Positions 25,934-37,888 of a DNA stretch of 64,000 bases are shown piece after piece. A program made the position numbers and the translations under genes. The first letter of the stretch is position 1, and the number at the start of each line of letters is the position of its first letter. The notes under the pieces were generated by a model. The model saw only the letters and a list, made by a program, of their open reading frames with translations. It searched no databases and was not told the origin of the DNA. The stretch is from assembly GCA_900239685.1 (NCBI GenBank), contig OENT01000904.1:1-64000 (forward strand), written 5' to 3'. The DNA is from Rotaria macrura (lineage: Eukaryota; Rotifera; Eurotatoria; Philodinida; Philodinidae).

Positions 25934-27096
25934 ATGCAACAACGTACGAAGGTTACCATCGACAACAACAATAATGATGATGATGATGATGATGATGACG
26001 ATGACGACGATGATGAAGATGAAGTTCAGCAAGAAGTTACTGATACAATCGAACAATTCGTTCAAAGTCGTCATGTACAAACATTAAGATATTTACGACA
26101 CGTTATCGATGAAAATCGTCATTTAAGATTACATATTGAACATTTAAAGCGACGTCAAGAAAATCCTTTACAATCACCTGCTTATGTCGATCCAATTGAA
26201 CCCGAAGAAATTCCAATTACCGAAATATCACCAGTCACACCAGAAGTATATTGAAGTTATCTTGTCTAGTTTATTCATTGAAACCATTACACTTTGTTTT
26301 TTCATTCTTTTAAAAGTTTATCTTAGATCTCAACCATATTGATGAAGCGACGAATACGGATGGAGAAAATTTTGAAATTAAATATCAGATATTATATGAT
26401 GAATTCCTTAATGTTAAAAAGCAACATAGTATAAATCGTGATGAATTTCAACGTGAACTTGAACGTGTCGATCATCATAATATTCAACTGGAGAAAGATT
26501 TTAAATCAGCTCAACAACAATTATTTCTTGTGCAAAAGTCTTCCAATGATAAACAACTTGAAATTCAAAAACTTTCATCATCACTATCTGATCAAAAAAT
26601 GACAAACGAAGCCGCAACATTTCGGATAAATAAACTCGAACTGGCCAATCAACATTTGGCACTATCATTAACGGAATCTGAAAAAAATTGTAGTGAACTT
26701 GAATCACAATTAGAAGAATTACAACGAACTTATGATCAAACACAACAGAATCTGTCAGAATTACAAGTTGATTTTAAAAACAATAGAGCATATGTAAAAA
26801 CATGTGAAAAAGAAATCGAATCATTAGAAGAAAAACTTAATGCTCAACTCAATAAGTGTCAAGATTTAGTTACTGAAAACGACGAATTAAAAGAAAGTAT
26901 TAAACATCTTCAAGAACAACTTCAGGAGAAAATTCTTCGCGAAGAAGAATCTATTCGAGAAAGACAATTAAATAGTAATTTCAAAGAGTTCGTTCATGTT
27001 AAACGAACTTTACAAATATGCCAACAAGAAAATGAACAATTAAAAATTGAACTTAAAAAGTTACAGATAAAACTTTTCAATAAAAACGAATCATAA
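25934..27096 (+). CDS. Asp-rich coiled-coil protein, two exons
   Basis: Function is not recognised. Exons are 25934-26245 and 26317-27096, joined in phase through a 71-bp intron (GTATATTG donor, TTTTAAAAG acceptor); about 363 residues. After a short basic start comes an unbroken run of Asp/Glu encoded by GAT/GAC repeats (about 25976-26025), then a helical segment with LRYLRHVIDENRHLRLHIEH and a Pro/Glu-rich linker. From about residue 110 to the end the sequence is continuous heptad-like coiled coil rich in Glu, Gln, Leu and Lys, for example LESQLEELQRTYDQTQQNL and ENDELKESIKHLQEQLQEK. There is no signal peptide or membrane segment. A cytoskeletal, centrosomal or vesicle-tethering role would suit such a protein but is a guess. 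The ATG at 25934 is chosen because the upstream stretch is out of frame; an earlier exon is possible. Confidence 0.7.
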
Positions 27097-30000
27097 TTTT
27101 CATTGTCATTTGTAATTCAAAAAAGATATGGAGCATTTTGGAATGTGGATGAGTCATGAATAACAATTTGTCATTTTTAATTGTTGATTGATATTAGAAA
27201 AAATTATTTTAAAATCAATCATTTTCACAAAGTATACTCAATAGCAGAATATTGTAACGACGGTGACAGTCACTCAGATGAAATTTTAGCTTGGACTCTG
27301 ACACTTGAGATAGAACTACTTTATATTCACAGTTAAAGATTGAATTCAAACAGTTCATCTATCATATCTGTATGTGAAGCATATTAAATCGTGTTTTCAA
27401 GCAATATCTCTTAAAATGACAGTTATTGAAATTTCATGGGAATTTCAGTGGAATGTTTTTTTTTGGTATTCTTTTGAAGAATTTTTGTTGCGGTAATACT
27501 TTTGCTTGTCATGTATATCTGGATACTTTCTGTTTCAAACTTTGTCAGCCACCGACAGCTAGCTATTATTATATTCGCAATATTCGTCTTTAAATATTCA
27601 TTCTTTATTTCATTCTATAACGTTAGTGGTAACCATAGAATATCTAACAATTGAAAAAAATTCTGCTGTTCAGTCCATCGAATGACAATAAAATAAAATT
27701 TCTTATGTAATATATTGATGATCATATAGAATCTTGAATACGTTCATAAGTTGCAGATCTGTTTAGATGTTCTATTTTGATTTCATCAATATAAAACGTT
27801 GGTAAGAATATAGGTAATTAATATTCAAGAGAAAAACTCTCGGCTGCACTAATTAAATTGACATACCATCATCAACTACAGCAACTTATGGGACGAGCGA
27901 TATGCAAATTAGGACACATCTGTTCTTTGAATGATTTTGATTTCTGTTCTAGATTAATCAGCAAATATTTGTCTGTAACCAACGACGACAACGATCTGAA
28001 CATTTCATGATAAACTTCACGGCTCTAGTTGTGTCTATGGTAACATGTCGAGGAAGATGGAAATTCAAAAATTTCTGCTTTGTCACATCATCGTGTGCAG
28101 ACTTGAGATTACCGCATTATGACGCCAACGACAAATAAATCTTTCAGAAATAATTTTTCGCAGAGATCAGTTTCCTATCTCAAGAGTTGTCTAAGAATTA
28201 TAATATTGAATTTCTTAAAAGTCAAATGTATAAAGTACATCTTAATATATTTTTGTGTCATGTTTTGAACGTATGTTTTTTCCATTATGTCTTTCAGAAA
28301 AAGTTTCCTATTCTGAGTAATTTATTGATTGGCTTTCTGAATGCAAATCGCTAACTAATTGCTTTGCCAATTTACCAGTTCTATTGATCGCAAGAGAAAG
28401 CATGTTTTAATGATAGATATTCCATGAATCTCTACTTATTAAAATTTTCTTTTGTGATTATTATAAAATGATTGTTTTAACTTGAATTCGTTGCTCGCAG
28501 CTACGTATATGCAAATCTACCATTGGCGTGTTTTTCAAAGTAGCAAAAATTTTAGTTCCATTTGCCATAATGTTAAAAACGTTGAGTCGAGATTATAAAC
28601 ACAAGTACCATCTTGCATTGTTTTATTCAAACATTGAACAATATCTAGAATAATTCTTCAACTGATGTTCTTCTTCTTGGTTTATGATTATTTTATTGAA
28701 ATTTCCCATCTATTGCAGCATAGTACGAGGAACACCGAATGAAGAACCTTGAATCTGACATTACGTCCAAGGGTAAATTTTATGACTCATGCAACATTCT
28801 CAAAGTTTCAACAAAAAACGGATGATTTTTTTTCTCAAGATCTTAAAATATTAGTCGAAACTGCTCATCTCGGATGTTTTTTTGAGGGAATAACGTGTTG
28901 GAAATATTTGTTATCTCGGTATTAAAATATCTGTTTCTACTGGAAGGCTTAGGATTCTGTAATGGTCATGAAGTATACCTTTGAACTAAGTTTCAGACTG
29001 AAACTTTTCGATTTTGTTTTGATTGAAATACATTGCAATAGATGTGGGAAATCTCAGTAAATTAATCATGTTTTGAGAACAAGGATCTCATGGAAATAAT
29101 TATTCCAGTTACTCTATCCACAATAAAAGTCGCATCCATGAGCGAAATAGGAGCTTAATTAGCATGCATCAGATAAATAGTTTCCTTCGTCAGTCATGAT
29201 TTCTCTTTAATACAGCTTGCATACTACAAAATTTTATCTTAAAACAGATCTTCGATTACTGTCGAATGGTTGATATTTATATAATGCATGCAGAATAATC
29301 TTGATATTTAAACTCAATCCTGCTGAGTACTATGAAGCGTATCGATATACTTCTTTGAGCTTAAGATTCCAGATATATAATTTCGCTAGTACATCGAGTC
29401 GAGAATATCACATGACCAATATTTAAAATCAGCTTAATCATCAATAATCATACTACGAACTTTTCTTTTGTTTTACAATTGTTGTATTTGTTGTTGTCAT
29501 TTTCCTATGCTAGGTTTCACATAAAATTGACGACTATGAAAATCATATTTCACTTGATTGTTTCATCAACATTATTAACACAAATGGTAGGAGAATGGTA
29601 TTAGTAGATCTAACGAATCCACGGCCCTTGCATTTCGAAGTTTTAACGAAGTTCTATGCAAGCCAATGGACTACAAAAACACAAGTTATGGTTGAAATAC
29701 CATAGAAACTTTTAAACTGTATCGATTTATACCAGCAATATCAGAGAACAAAATAAAGTATGCATGACAGTATCTATCGTGATATTAGATTTTTGGCACA
29801 ACTTCGAGTTGAATCTGCATAAGACTTGGACCATATCTGATGAAATGATTTTGCAACCAGTCACAGAGAGAGTTAAGTATTCGGATACATCAAATTATTG
29901 AAAGGCTCTCACCCTCGTTATTGTACCATATCTAGATCTTCATCGTCATTCGATTCTGACAGGACTCAAATTGAAGTAAAAGGAGTCAATTAAAGTTGGG

Positions 30001-30299
30001 CATCAATCGATAATTACAACAGTACACCAACCATATCAACTGTTCTCCAAGACTATTTTTGCGAAATCGACGGAAACATTCCGCTCTGTTCTAATGAACA
30101 GAAAAATATTGAATGATATGAGTCCCCCACTGTTTTTCGTTAACGTTTTAAAACGACTGTGACTAATCCTTGTCCTAAATAAACTTTTAATGCTTTTCTT
30201 TGATATTGACTGATACAATTCGTGTATGATGTTTCACTTTGTTGATAAACATCACAAAGGGAAAAATACATTCGAATAATGATATCCCATCGAGGTTTC
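27097..30299. other. Gene-poor AT-rich stretch
   Basis: An AATAAAATAAAA signal near 27689 may end the coiled-coil gene. Nothing else is recognised over 3 kb on either strand: no ORF with family motifs, tandem array or inverted repeat was seen. Confidence 0.45.
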
Positions 30300-30674
30300 T
30301 TAGAGCTGTATTGAGCATTTTATATGTAAAACATTCACTTGTATACCACGAGATACTTTTCGATGATTGATAAATTCGTTTGAATTCATTAATGTCAGGT
30401 CTTTGATGGCTTGATAAATATGTTCTATTTCACGAACGATTTTCTTGAATACATGTGTAAACGTAGAGTTTGACTTTATTTGATTGAGATTATGACTGGA
30501 ACTTGTTTCATTCCCATGAAGAATGCTCACTGATATGTAACTTTGATTAAGTTTTGTGATAGCAGTTTGTAATGTTCCGCATATAGGCTCAATTGATATA
30601 TAAGCATCTTTTGCTTTGGTGTAATCTTTAGCCGACTGTACGTGCAATGGTTTATCACTACAGGAAATACACAT
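30300..30674 (-). CDS. Doubtful helical ORF, possibly one exon
   Basis: A 124-codon minus-strand frame of mostly helical character, with HVFKKIVREIEHIYQAIKDL as an amphipathic stretch. An AAAAAAAATAG acceptor-like sequence sits just before its ATG on the minus strand, so it could be an exon of a larger gene. No family is recognised. Composition is more protein-like than the surrounding random ORFs, which is the only reason for listing it. Confidence 0.2.
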   Translation of the reverse strand: MCISCSDKPLHVQSAKDYTKAKDAYISIEPICGTLQTAITKLNQSYISVSILHGNETSSSHNLNQIKSNSTFTHVFKKIVREIEHIYQAIKDLTLMNSNEFINHRKVSRGIQVNVLHIKCSIQL

Positions 30675-31850
30675 GGAATCTATTTTTTTTGTATATCATG
30701 AATAATTGGTATGCGATGTTGCCCAAGTAGATTAGATGAAATGACGAATGCCGTCTATTTGTTATACTCATTTTATTTTGGAATGCATCGTTCTGACGAG
30801 GTGCAAGTGTCCAACTAGTTGACAACACCGCACATTTATTTATATCTCAGTATATTACGATAGTGCTATGCTGTTGAATCAATTTTTCTATTCACCTAAA
30901 TGATCAAATTGTTTTCAACTATGCATTGTCTTCGCTGTTTAGCAATGGATGAGACTACTTTATTTTCGACATCTAACAACGATGATGTAAGAAATATTTT
31001 GTTTCGACTCTTTTCCATCCATTTTCAATATAATTTCTCATCTTCGACCAATAACTGAGAATAACAGATGATATTAATTAATTTTTGAATCTTAAACAAC
31101 TTTTCTATTTGAAAATTTGATTTTTGTCGTTTTTTCCTGTTCAAACTGTTCCTTCGACATCAAATAGGTTGTACTTTTTATCTTCAATACTAAATAATTG
31201 TCAAAAGTTAAATTTATTTTTACAAATTACTTGTAATTTAATTTACTAATAAGTATGTACCGAAACTTAGTTAAACTATTTGAAATGTTTACGACCAACG
31301 ATTATACGCATCTTGGAAAACATCGTACACTTCTTTGTATCGATATACGTACTTTCTTTTGTGGCAGTAAAATCTCCGTGACTTTTAAGTAGTTCGATAT
31401 TGATGTAACACTGTTCACGTGCCACTAAATATTTGTTATATACTATGTTGTATGATGGGATGTTGATGACTTTTTATATGCACTGTCATTTTTGGATCTT
31501 CGAAGGTTAGTTACATGGTAGAAACTTCATTCTTTAGCTTATTTTTGTATTGCATGTTTTGAATTTTTCTAATCAGAAATCATTATTTAATGCATCTAAA
31601 AAGGTTTATTTATACTCGTTCAAGCAGCATATAAGACCTACTTAATAAAATAATTAGTCTAACACACAGGAGAATAAACAGAAGAGTATATCATTAAACA
31701 ATTTCATTTTGCAGATTTATGGTTTCCAATACGAAAAGAATTGTTTGATCGAATATCTTACAAAAAATCTGAATCCTATTTCAAATAGTATCGTGTGATA
31801 GAGAACTTATTAAGCTTTGATTTTCATATGAAATGTACAGTTTCTAGTAA
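30675..31850. other. Spacer between doubtful ORFs
   Basis: AT-rich sequence without a recognised gene or repeat. If the two flanking minus-strand frames belong to one gene, this would be its intron; no matching splice pair was established. Confidence 0.3.
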
Positions 31851-32117
31851 TCATTCTGTCCGAATAGAATTTATTTTTCCGACTGTAATTGAGCGCGATG
31901 AAAAATGCAGACATGAGACGATATCATTAAAGTGTTTGTTCCAGTCATGATTAAAATGTGATGCGATTAGATTTTTTGCTGCTGCGTTATAAAAATTCAG
32001 ATCTGAAGAGTAAAAATAAGAGTGGCCATATGAAATGAAATCTTTCACAAGTTCGAAAAAAGTTCCAGAATCTTTTCTCAATGTTTTGTATTCTGAATCA
32101 TGTATTGCCTTTGTCAA
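31851..32117 (-). CDS. Doubtful short minus-strand ORF
   Basis: An 88-codon frame with balanced composition and aromatic-rich stretches (FFELVKDFISYGHSYFYSS, then NLIASHFNHDWNKHF). No family is recognised and no clear splice partner was found. It could be an upstream exon of the frame at 30300-30674 on the same strand, or chance. Confidence 0.2.
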   Translation of the reverse strand: MTKAIHDSEYKTLRKDSGTFFELVKDFISYGHSYFYSSDLNFYNAAAKNLIASHFNHDWNKHFNDIVSCLHFSSRSITVGKINSIRTE

Positions 32118-32954
32118 ACTTTTTCAATGATGATCATCTGAATATTATTGCATTAAACACTTTGCTGCTTCTAAAAAAAAGAAAAAATGAAACCTCTACG
32201 AGATTTCATTAAAGTGCTATATCAAAAAGAATTAACACAAAACTTTTTCTCCGCGTGTTTCAATTATCAATTCTATTTCAAGTAAGATTATTGATCCTTT
32301 TCAACATACACTGCGTATGGCACATGATAGAATCTTTTGCGACGACTTGATCCTCTCTGAAAGGCTAAATTTTAAAATTTTGATAAGATGCAAACACAAA
32401 GATTAATCAGCAGTGAATCAAACTGTCGACAAAATCATCATGATTACTTCAAATAAAAACTGATTTCAATGGGCACCAACTATCGGACTCTAACTCATCT
32501 TCTCCTATTTAGTATGGTTTGACTTTTTTCTCGTACATGCATTGATTAACATGATAATGTTCCCGAAGAAATGAATTATGATTAAATGTTGTTTTATATA
32601 GATGTAAAAATGTTCCCACATCATCCAGCTTGACTTGAATAATCTTCGTTTTGCTATTCGATTGAATTACTTCCTATAAAAAACTAATACACAGTTAAAA
32701 TTCCTCATGTCCCAACATTTTTATTATCTTGGCTAATCTCTGTTTTTACGTCGATTCATTATTGCGTAGTCACTGTCACATTTGATTAGATGGCGACAGA
32801 TGTCGTTTTCCCCTCTTCTGAAATCAATAGTAATGGTTCGAAAAGAGTCCATTCCATACGAAGACCGTGTATTCGCTCGCTCACTCGCATATATTTTAGT
32901 TATTTGTATCATTTACAATTCGAATCGATTAGATCACGAGACAAAAAAGAAACG
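32118..32954. other. Spacer and possible 5' leader of the FAM8A1-like gene
   Basis: No separate gene is seen. From 32790 an ATG opens in frame with the next gene and would add 55 residues; this extension is basic and Ser-rich without a recognised motif. Confidence 0.4.
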
Positions 32955-34041
32955 ATGAGTGCTACTTCTACGTCGTCATTAGAAAATAAATCATCGAAGA
33001 TGACAGTCGATGAATATTCGAAACTGATTGTCAAATGGCAAGAAGCATACTATGAATGGAATATCAGTTACCTGTCATATTACAAGTAGATATAATTTTA
33101 TATTTTTGTAAACTAGAAAAATACTTGTTTTTTATTTTTTAAGTATGATGATGGTTAATTCATTAGTTCAACAAATACCTATTTTTACTGGTGCTAATCT
33201 TCTGACCATGACAAGTGAACCCATTCGTCGACTACCTGTTGATCCGTTGGCTGATATTCGCAATGGTTAGAATAGATTCTTGCAAAACATGAATCTTTTA
33301 TTTTATTCGTCATTTTTCTTTTATCTATAGCTCGTCTGAAAGTTGCATCAGTATGGCGTCGTTTTTTTGCCGAAACAATTGATTTTATTCTTTTACATAC
33401 ATTGAAGTAATTCTATATTTCTTTTCAATTGATATTCTAATAGTGCTTTTTTTTCTTTCAACAGGATTCTCATCATATATTTTCTTGCAAATTATTTACA
33501 TCTAATCGATGCTAGTCGACTTACACTTAACTATATGGTTTCAAGTTTAATCTACGATGAAACTCTGTCATTTCCAACAGAACTTCTTTGTGTGGAACTT
33601 GTATATTTAGTAGGAAGTATTGCTTTTGAGGTAAAACATGTCTTTCATGTCGTTGGATTTCATGAAAACAGAAATTTTGATTTTTCAAGAGTTTTTGTCT
33701 TGCAAATTATGCTGCGACACCAGGTAAACGAATTCTTCGTTTACGAGTACTGAAATGTGATCATCTACAAATACAAGATAACGGTGATGTTACTATCGAA
33801 CCTGGTACAATACTTGACATTGCAGCGTAAGATTGATTTGAAATTCGCCTTTGTCGTCGATCTTTCTATGTATTGGCTTTTTCTATGTTACAGAGCATTA
33901 ACTCGTTCAGCATTTAAAACTCTCATGTCAACATTTTTATTTCCAGCTGTTATTGTTGCTTTATTGACATCTCAAAACCGTCAAACAAGCTATGATATGG
34001 CTGCGAATGCTGTCGTTGTAGAACTTGAACGTCGAGAGTAA
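32955..34041 (+). CDS. FAM8A1: FAM8A1-like RDD membrane protein
   Basis: Polytopic membrane protein of the RDD family, closest by recall to FAM8A1, which in mammals works with the HRD1 ubiquitin ligase in ER-associated degradation. Six phase-consistent exons: 32955-33085, 33144-33265, 33331-33406, 33465-33630, 33690-33826, 33894-34041; about 259 residues from this start. The N-terminal helix WQEAYYEWNISYLSYY matches the FAM8A1 region before the membrane part. The RDD core follows: VWRRFFAETIDFILLHTLK with the Arg and Asp of the signature, a hydrophobic stretch, a loop, ATPGKRILRLRVLKC, then ALTRSAFKTLMSTFLFPAVI and a closing QNRQTSYDMAANAVVV, equivalent to the vertebrate NRTAYDIVAGTIVV. An in-frame ATG at 32790 is an alternative start. 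AATAAA near 34098 is only 75 bp before the next gene. Confidence 0.88.
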
Positions 34042-34127
34042 TTTAGTAAATATCATCTTCTTTTTATTGTTTCAGTATTTTCTTTTTTCTTGTATAAATA
34101 AAAAAAGAATACAGCTGTAATATCTAG

Positions 34128-34171
34128 TATAACTTTATTAAATCGTGTACTTATTTTTACTATTGTTTAAG
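34128..34171 (+). promoter_or_regulatory. Splice-acceptor-like leader directly before the FAM177 ATG
   Basis: The stretch TTATTTTTACTATTGTTTAAG ends close to or at the FAM177 ATG at 34172, after the AATAAA of the upstream gene. A pyrimidine-rich tract plus AG at the start codon, in a 130-bp intergenic gap, is what a spliced-leader acceptor in a polycistronic pair would look like. An ordinary 5'-UTR intron acceptor or chance is also possible. The listed motif is 34150-34171. Confidence 0.4.
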
Positions 34172-36633
34172 ATGGCTAGTAATAACAGAACCGTGAATAT
34201 TCAATTATCAAACGCGAAGGAAAATTATGATGAAAGTGACAGTGCTGAAAGTGAATTGAACGAGCAACAACAAACAACGACTCAAACTGCTGAGGAACAA
34301 ATTGATCCGGTATGTGAGTTGGTTAGATTTTATATAGCACAAAGAATTAAAAGTCAAAAGGATTTTCTCAATAGTCATTTTCTTTTCTCGAACAACAGCA
34401 TGTTAATAGGAACGACCTGTTAGCACAATCAAAATAAAAAAGGCACAAGTGATTTGCATATATATTGTTCCATAAACATATGTTACAATTGTACATCTCT
34501 ATCATATATTAATGAATTCGATTTTATTCATTTTAACCTATAGTACGTTTGAAAGACAACGACGAAGATTGATGTCATAAATTGAATCTTTTCTTATATA
34601 AGAGACTATCACAGAGCCTCAAAGCTAACTTCAACTATGGAATGAATCGGCCAGTTGACTAGTATCTTCCCTTATGATTTTGTTGAATTCTCATACTTTG
34701 TTTATTTATACCATTGTCTAAAAGTATTATCTATATAAAAACAGATATAATAAATATTGAGTCGAAATCTTTCACCAATATTGAATAAATACTAATTGAG
34801 GTTCATCCTATTTTGATCCGTTAGAAATAATTACAGTTAAATAAATGAGAAACTGCTATCCGATAAATAAAATATATCTAACTAGATTGACATTGTAATT
34901 TCAAAGGATCTACTGATGCAAGTATGCTAGAGCGGCGGAGATAGGTCAGCACAAACAAGGAAATCGTTTAAGTGTCAATGATAATGTGCTAATTGTCTAG
35001 ATGTCCAGCTTTAGTTTTGAATATCTAATTTACATCTTGTCTTGTACAAAAGAATCAGATAATGTGTTTTTTTTTATATCGAATCTATTTATCCATGTTG
35101 ATTAAAAATTTTGATTATCTTTTTGTGTATGTAACCAAAAACTAGATACAGTTTTCAGATAACAAATTGAGCGACGCAGACATCCGAATTCAAAGTACTG
35201 ATGATCTTCTCCTATTACAGACATATTTTCATGCGCAGACTTTGTCTCGTTCTAGTTCTTCATAGAAAGCTGTGATTTTTCTTTTTCCATGACCTTTATG
35301 ACTATTCATTATTGTTCCATAGAGTACACTACAATGGCTTCCCTGGGTGTGGTATTACGCTAAAAGATCAGCAAAGAAGGGTTACGAAGCATGTGATACA
35401 GCAGGAGAAAAATTAGCTTGGTTTTTTGGTATAACAAAACCAAAATATTATGCTGAAATTCAAGAATATGAACGTATGGATGATGAGGTACGGTTGTTTA
35501 TTCTTTAAATATCAAGGCTTTTTTCAATAGATGAATTCTTGTATCGATAGGAACGAGAAGCATGGCGACAAGCATTTCAAGATGTTGAACAAACTAGTCA
35601 AGTACTTGATTCAGTTGTAAGTTTTGAATACATAAAAAGAATTAGATTTTCTAGACATCACAGAGCTTCTTTATTTCTATGTATATATGTCGGAGTTGAC
35701 TCTAAAATTCAGTTGCCTTTTAAAGGCAACTAGTTGTCTCTAAAATTGAAGAGTCAACTAGTTGTCTTTAAAATTGAAGAGTCAACTAGNNNNNNNNNNN
35801 NNNNNNNNNNNNNNNNNNNNNNNNNNNNNNNNNNNNNNNNNNNNNNNNNNNNNNNNNNNNNNNNNNNNNNNNNNNNNNNNNNNNNNNNNNNNNNNNNNNN
35901 NNNNNNNNNNNNNNNNNNNNNNNNNNNNNNNNNNNNNNNNNNNNNNNNNNNNNNNNNNNNNNNNNNNNNNNNNNNNNNNNNNNNNNNNNNNNNNNNNNNN
36001 NNNNNNNNNNNNNNNNNNNNNNNNNNNNNNNNNNNNNNNNNNNNNNNNNNNNNNNNNNNNNNNNNNNNNNNNNNNNNNNNNNNNNNNNNNNNNNNNNNNN
36101 NNNNNNNNNNNNNNNNNNNNNNNNNNNNNNNNNNNNNNNNNNNNNNNNNNNNNNNNNNNNNNNNNNNNNNNNNNNNNNNNNNNNNNNNNNNNNNNNNNNN
36201 NNNNNNNNNNNNNNNNNNNNNNNNNNNNNNNNNNNNNNNNNNNNNNNNNNNNNNNNNNNNNNNNNNNNNNNNNNNNNNNNNNNNNNNNNNNNNNNNNNNN
36301 NNNNNNNNNNNNNNNNNNNNNNNNNNNNNNNNNNNNNNNNNNNNNNNNNNNNNNNNNNNNNNNNNNNNNNNNNNNNNNNNNNNNNNNNNNNNNNNNNNNN
36401 NNNNNNNNNNNNNNNNNNNNNNNNNNNNNNNNNNNNNNNNNNNNNNNNNNNNNNNNNNNNNNNNNNNNNNNNNNNNNNNNNNNNNNNNNNNNNNNNNNNN
36501 NNNNNNNNNNNNNNNNNNNNNNNNNNNNNNNNNNCTAGTTGACTCTTCAATTTTAAAGACAACTAGTTGACTCTTCAATTTTAGAGACAACTAGTTGCCT
36601 TTAAAAGGCAACTGAATTTTAGAGTCGACTCCG

Positions 36634-36667
<34 letters not shown>

Positions 36668-36919
36668 GTATATTTTAGAGATAAATAAGTAGGTTGGGTT
36701 GCCTAATAATGATGTTTTAACATTTACTTATGTTTTCTTTTTGTTGAGAATCTAATATTTGCATGATATATATGTATCTAAATCACATTTACTAAGCCAG
36801 TCGCTAAATATTAATTGTTTACTTGCTTTGCTTTCTATTTTCGTCTCTAACAGGTAACTGCTCCACCACAAACTTCAAATCTATTCACTATCTCTCATGA
36901 AAGTCGAACAAACGAATGA
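34172..36919 (+). CDS. FAM177A1: FAM177 family protein
   Basis: Small FAM177 family protein; the human member FAM177A1 is associated with the Golgi, and its biochemical role is poorly defined. Four phase-0 exons: 34172-34309, 35323-35487, 35551-35616, 36854-36919; about 144 residues. Exon 1 is acidic and Gln/Thr-rich (YDESDSAESELNEQQQ) and corresponds loosely to the acidic lead-in of the family. Exon 2 carries the conserved core: WLPWVWYYAKRSAKKGYEAC, then GEKLAWFFGITKPKYYAEI and EYERM, aligned by recall with LWFY...CDFLGEK...GI..PKY. The C-terminus is short and helical, then polar. The first intron is 1.0 kb; the last is 1.2 kb and holds an inverted-repeat element with an assembly gap. AATAAA follows at about 37005. 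Confidence 0.85.
35690..36634. mobile_element. Inverted-repeat element with assembly gap in FAM177 intron
   Basis: The left arm (35690-35789) and right arm (36535-36634) are reverse complements with about one difference per 100 bp. Each starts GTCGGAGT(T/C)GACTCTAAAA from the outside. Each arm contains the palindrome GTTGCCTTTTAAAGGCAAC and two tandem 28-bp units of the form TTGTCTCTAAAATTGAAGAG plus TCAACTAG. Flanks are AT repeats (TATGTATATAT and ATATATATAT), so a target duplication cannot be read. The repeat units run to the gap edge on both sides, so the missing part may be more of the same array. No transposase is visible. Confidence 0.75.
35790..36534. other. Assembly gap (745 N)
   Basis: All bases are N. 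The gap lies between the two arms of the inverted-repeat element; its stated length may be an estimate. Open frames reported across it are artefacts of the N run. Confidence 0.98.
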
Positions 36920-37888
36920 TTTACTTTGTAATAATTGAACTGCTTTGTATGATATTTTAAAATTAACTTTTTTTGTTTATGAATTAAAAAAATGATTCAA
37001 GAGAAAATAAACCACCGAAATAAGTAGATCATTTTTCGTTTGACGTATTTGAATATGCTTCTATTTATTGTGACTGTTCACTAATTGATCTTTTGAACAT
37101 TTAAGAGTTCAATCGCATTTTCTTCGTGAGGCTATTGTGGCTGTAAATGTTGATATGGATATTTATTCTGATGGCATTTGGTTGATATCAGGTACGCATT
37201 ATAGAAACGGTACTACTCTTCGAGAGAGAAAAATCAAGACTGCTCTGTTTACGTAGTTATTTTACATAATGATATAAATATTTTCATAAAACATTGGTCA
37301 TCGGCTCACTGATAATCCAATCGAGTTAATGTAAAGGATTCTCATTGTAATAAAACGAGCGTTGATAGATTTGTGTATTCGTAACAGAAACAAACAATGG
37401 TTCAGTTGAATTTGAATCCTTCAATATCAAATCACTCGACAGCCCACTATAGTCTGTCACCTCCAGCGAATACTGACGATTACAAAACATCAATCTATTT
37501 TGAACGTGAGTTACGTTTAATACAGAAGAACAAATCAATTTTACGAGTAACTTGTAGTTTGAGGTTAAATTTTAGAATGTCGATAATACAATCAGGAAAA
37601 AGCGAAGAAAGGAAGTGTATCAGTTAGATTTTTTTTCCTGGTTTTCTTAGTTAGATTAAAAAAACATTCCAAAGGTTAAAAATAAAGTAAAAACAAAAGA
37701 GTTAAATGTTTTGCAATATTTTATTTTCGTATCGTATAAATTAATTCCTGAATAACTTAATATATGAAGTTCCGGAAAAAAAAAGACAAAGAAAGGAATT
37801 CAAATTATTTTTGGAATCAATAAATAATGAATAAGACTAAATCGATAGAATAGAAATACTACGAACAGAGTTAGTTGAATGATGAGAT
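36920..37888. other. Spacer between FAM177 and the ankyrin-SOCS gene
   Basis: It contains the FAM177 polyadenylation signal near 37005. A 76-codon plus-strand frame at 37397-37627 starts with a protein-like Ser/Pro/Asn-rich stretch and has a GTGAGT donor after about 36 codons (near 37506). It might be a lone first exon, but no partner exon is seen. Confidence 0.35.

Noticed and set aside
35734-36590. Four 258-278-codon frames around the gap
   Set aside because: They consist almost entirely of N codons between mirrored arms; identical ends on both strands come from the inverted repeat.
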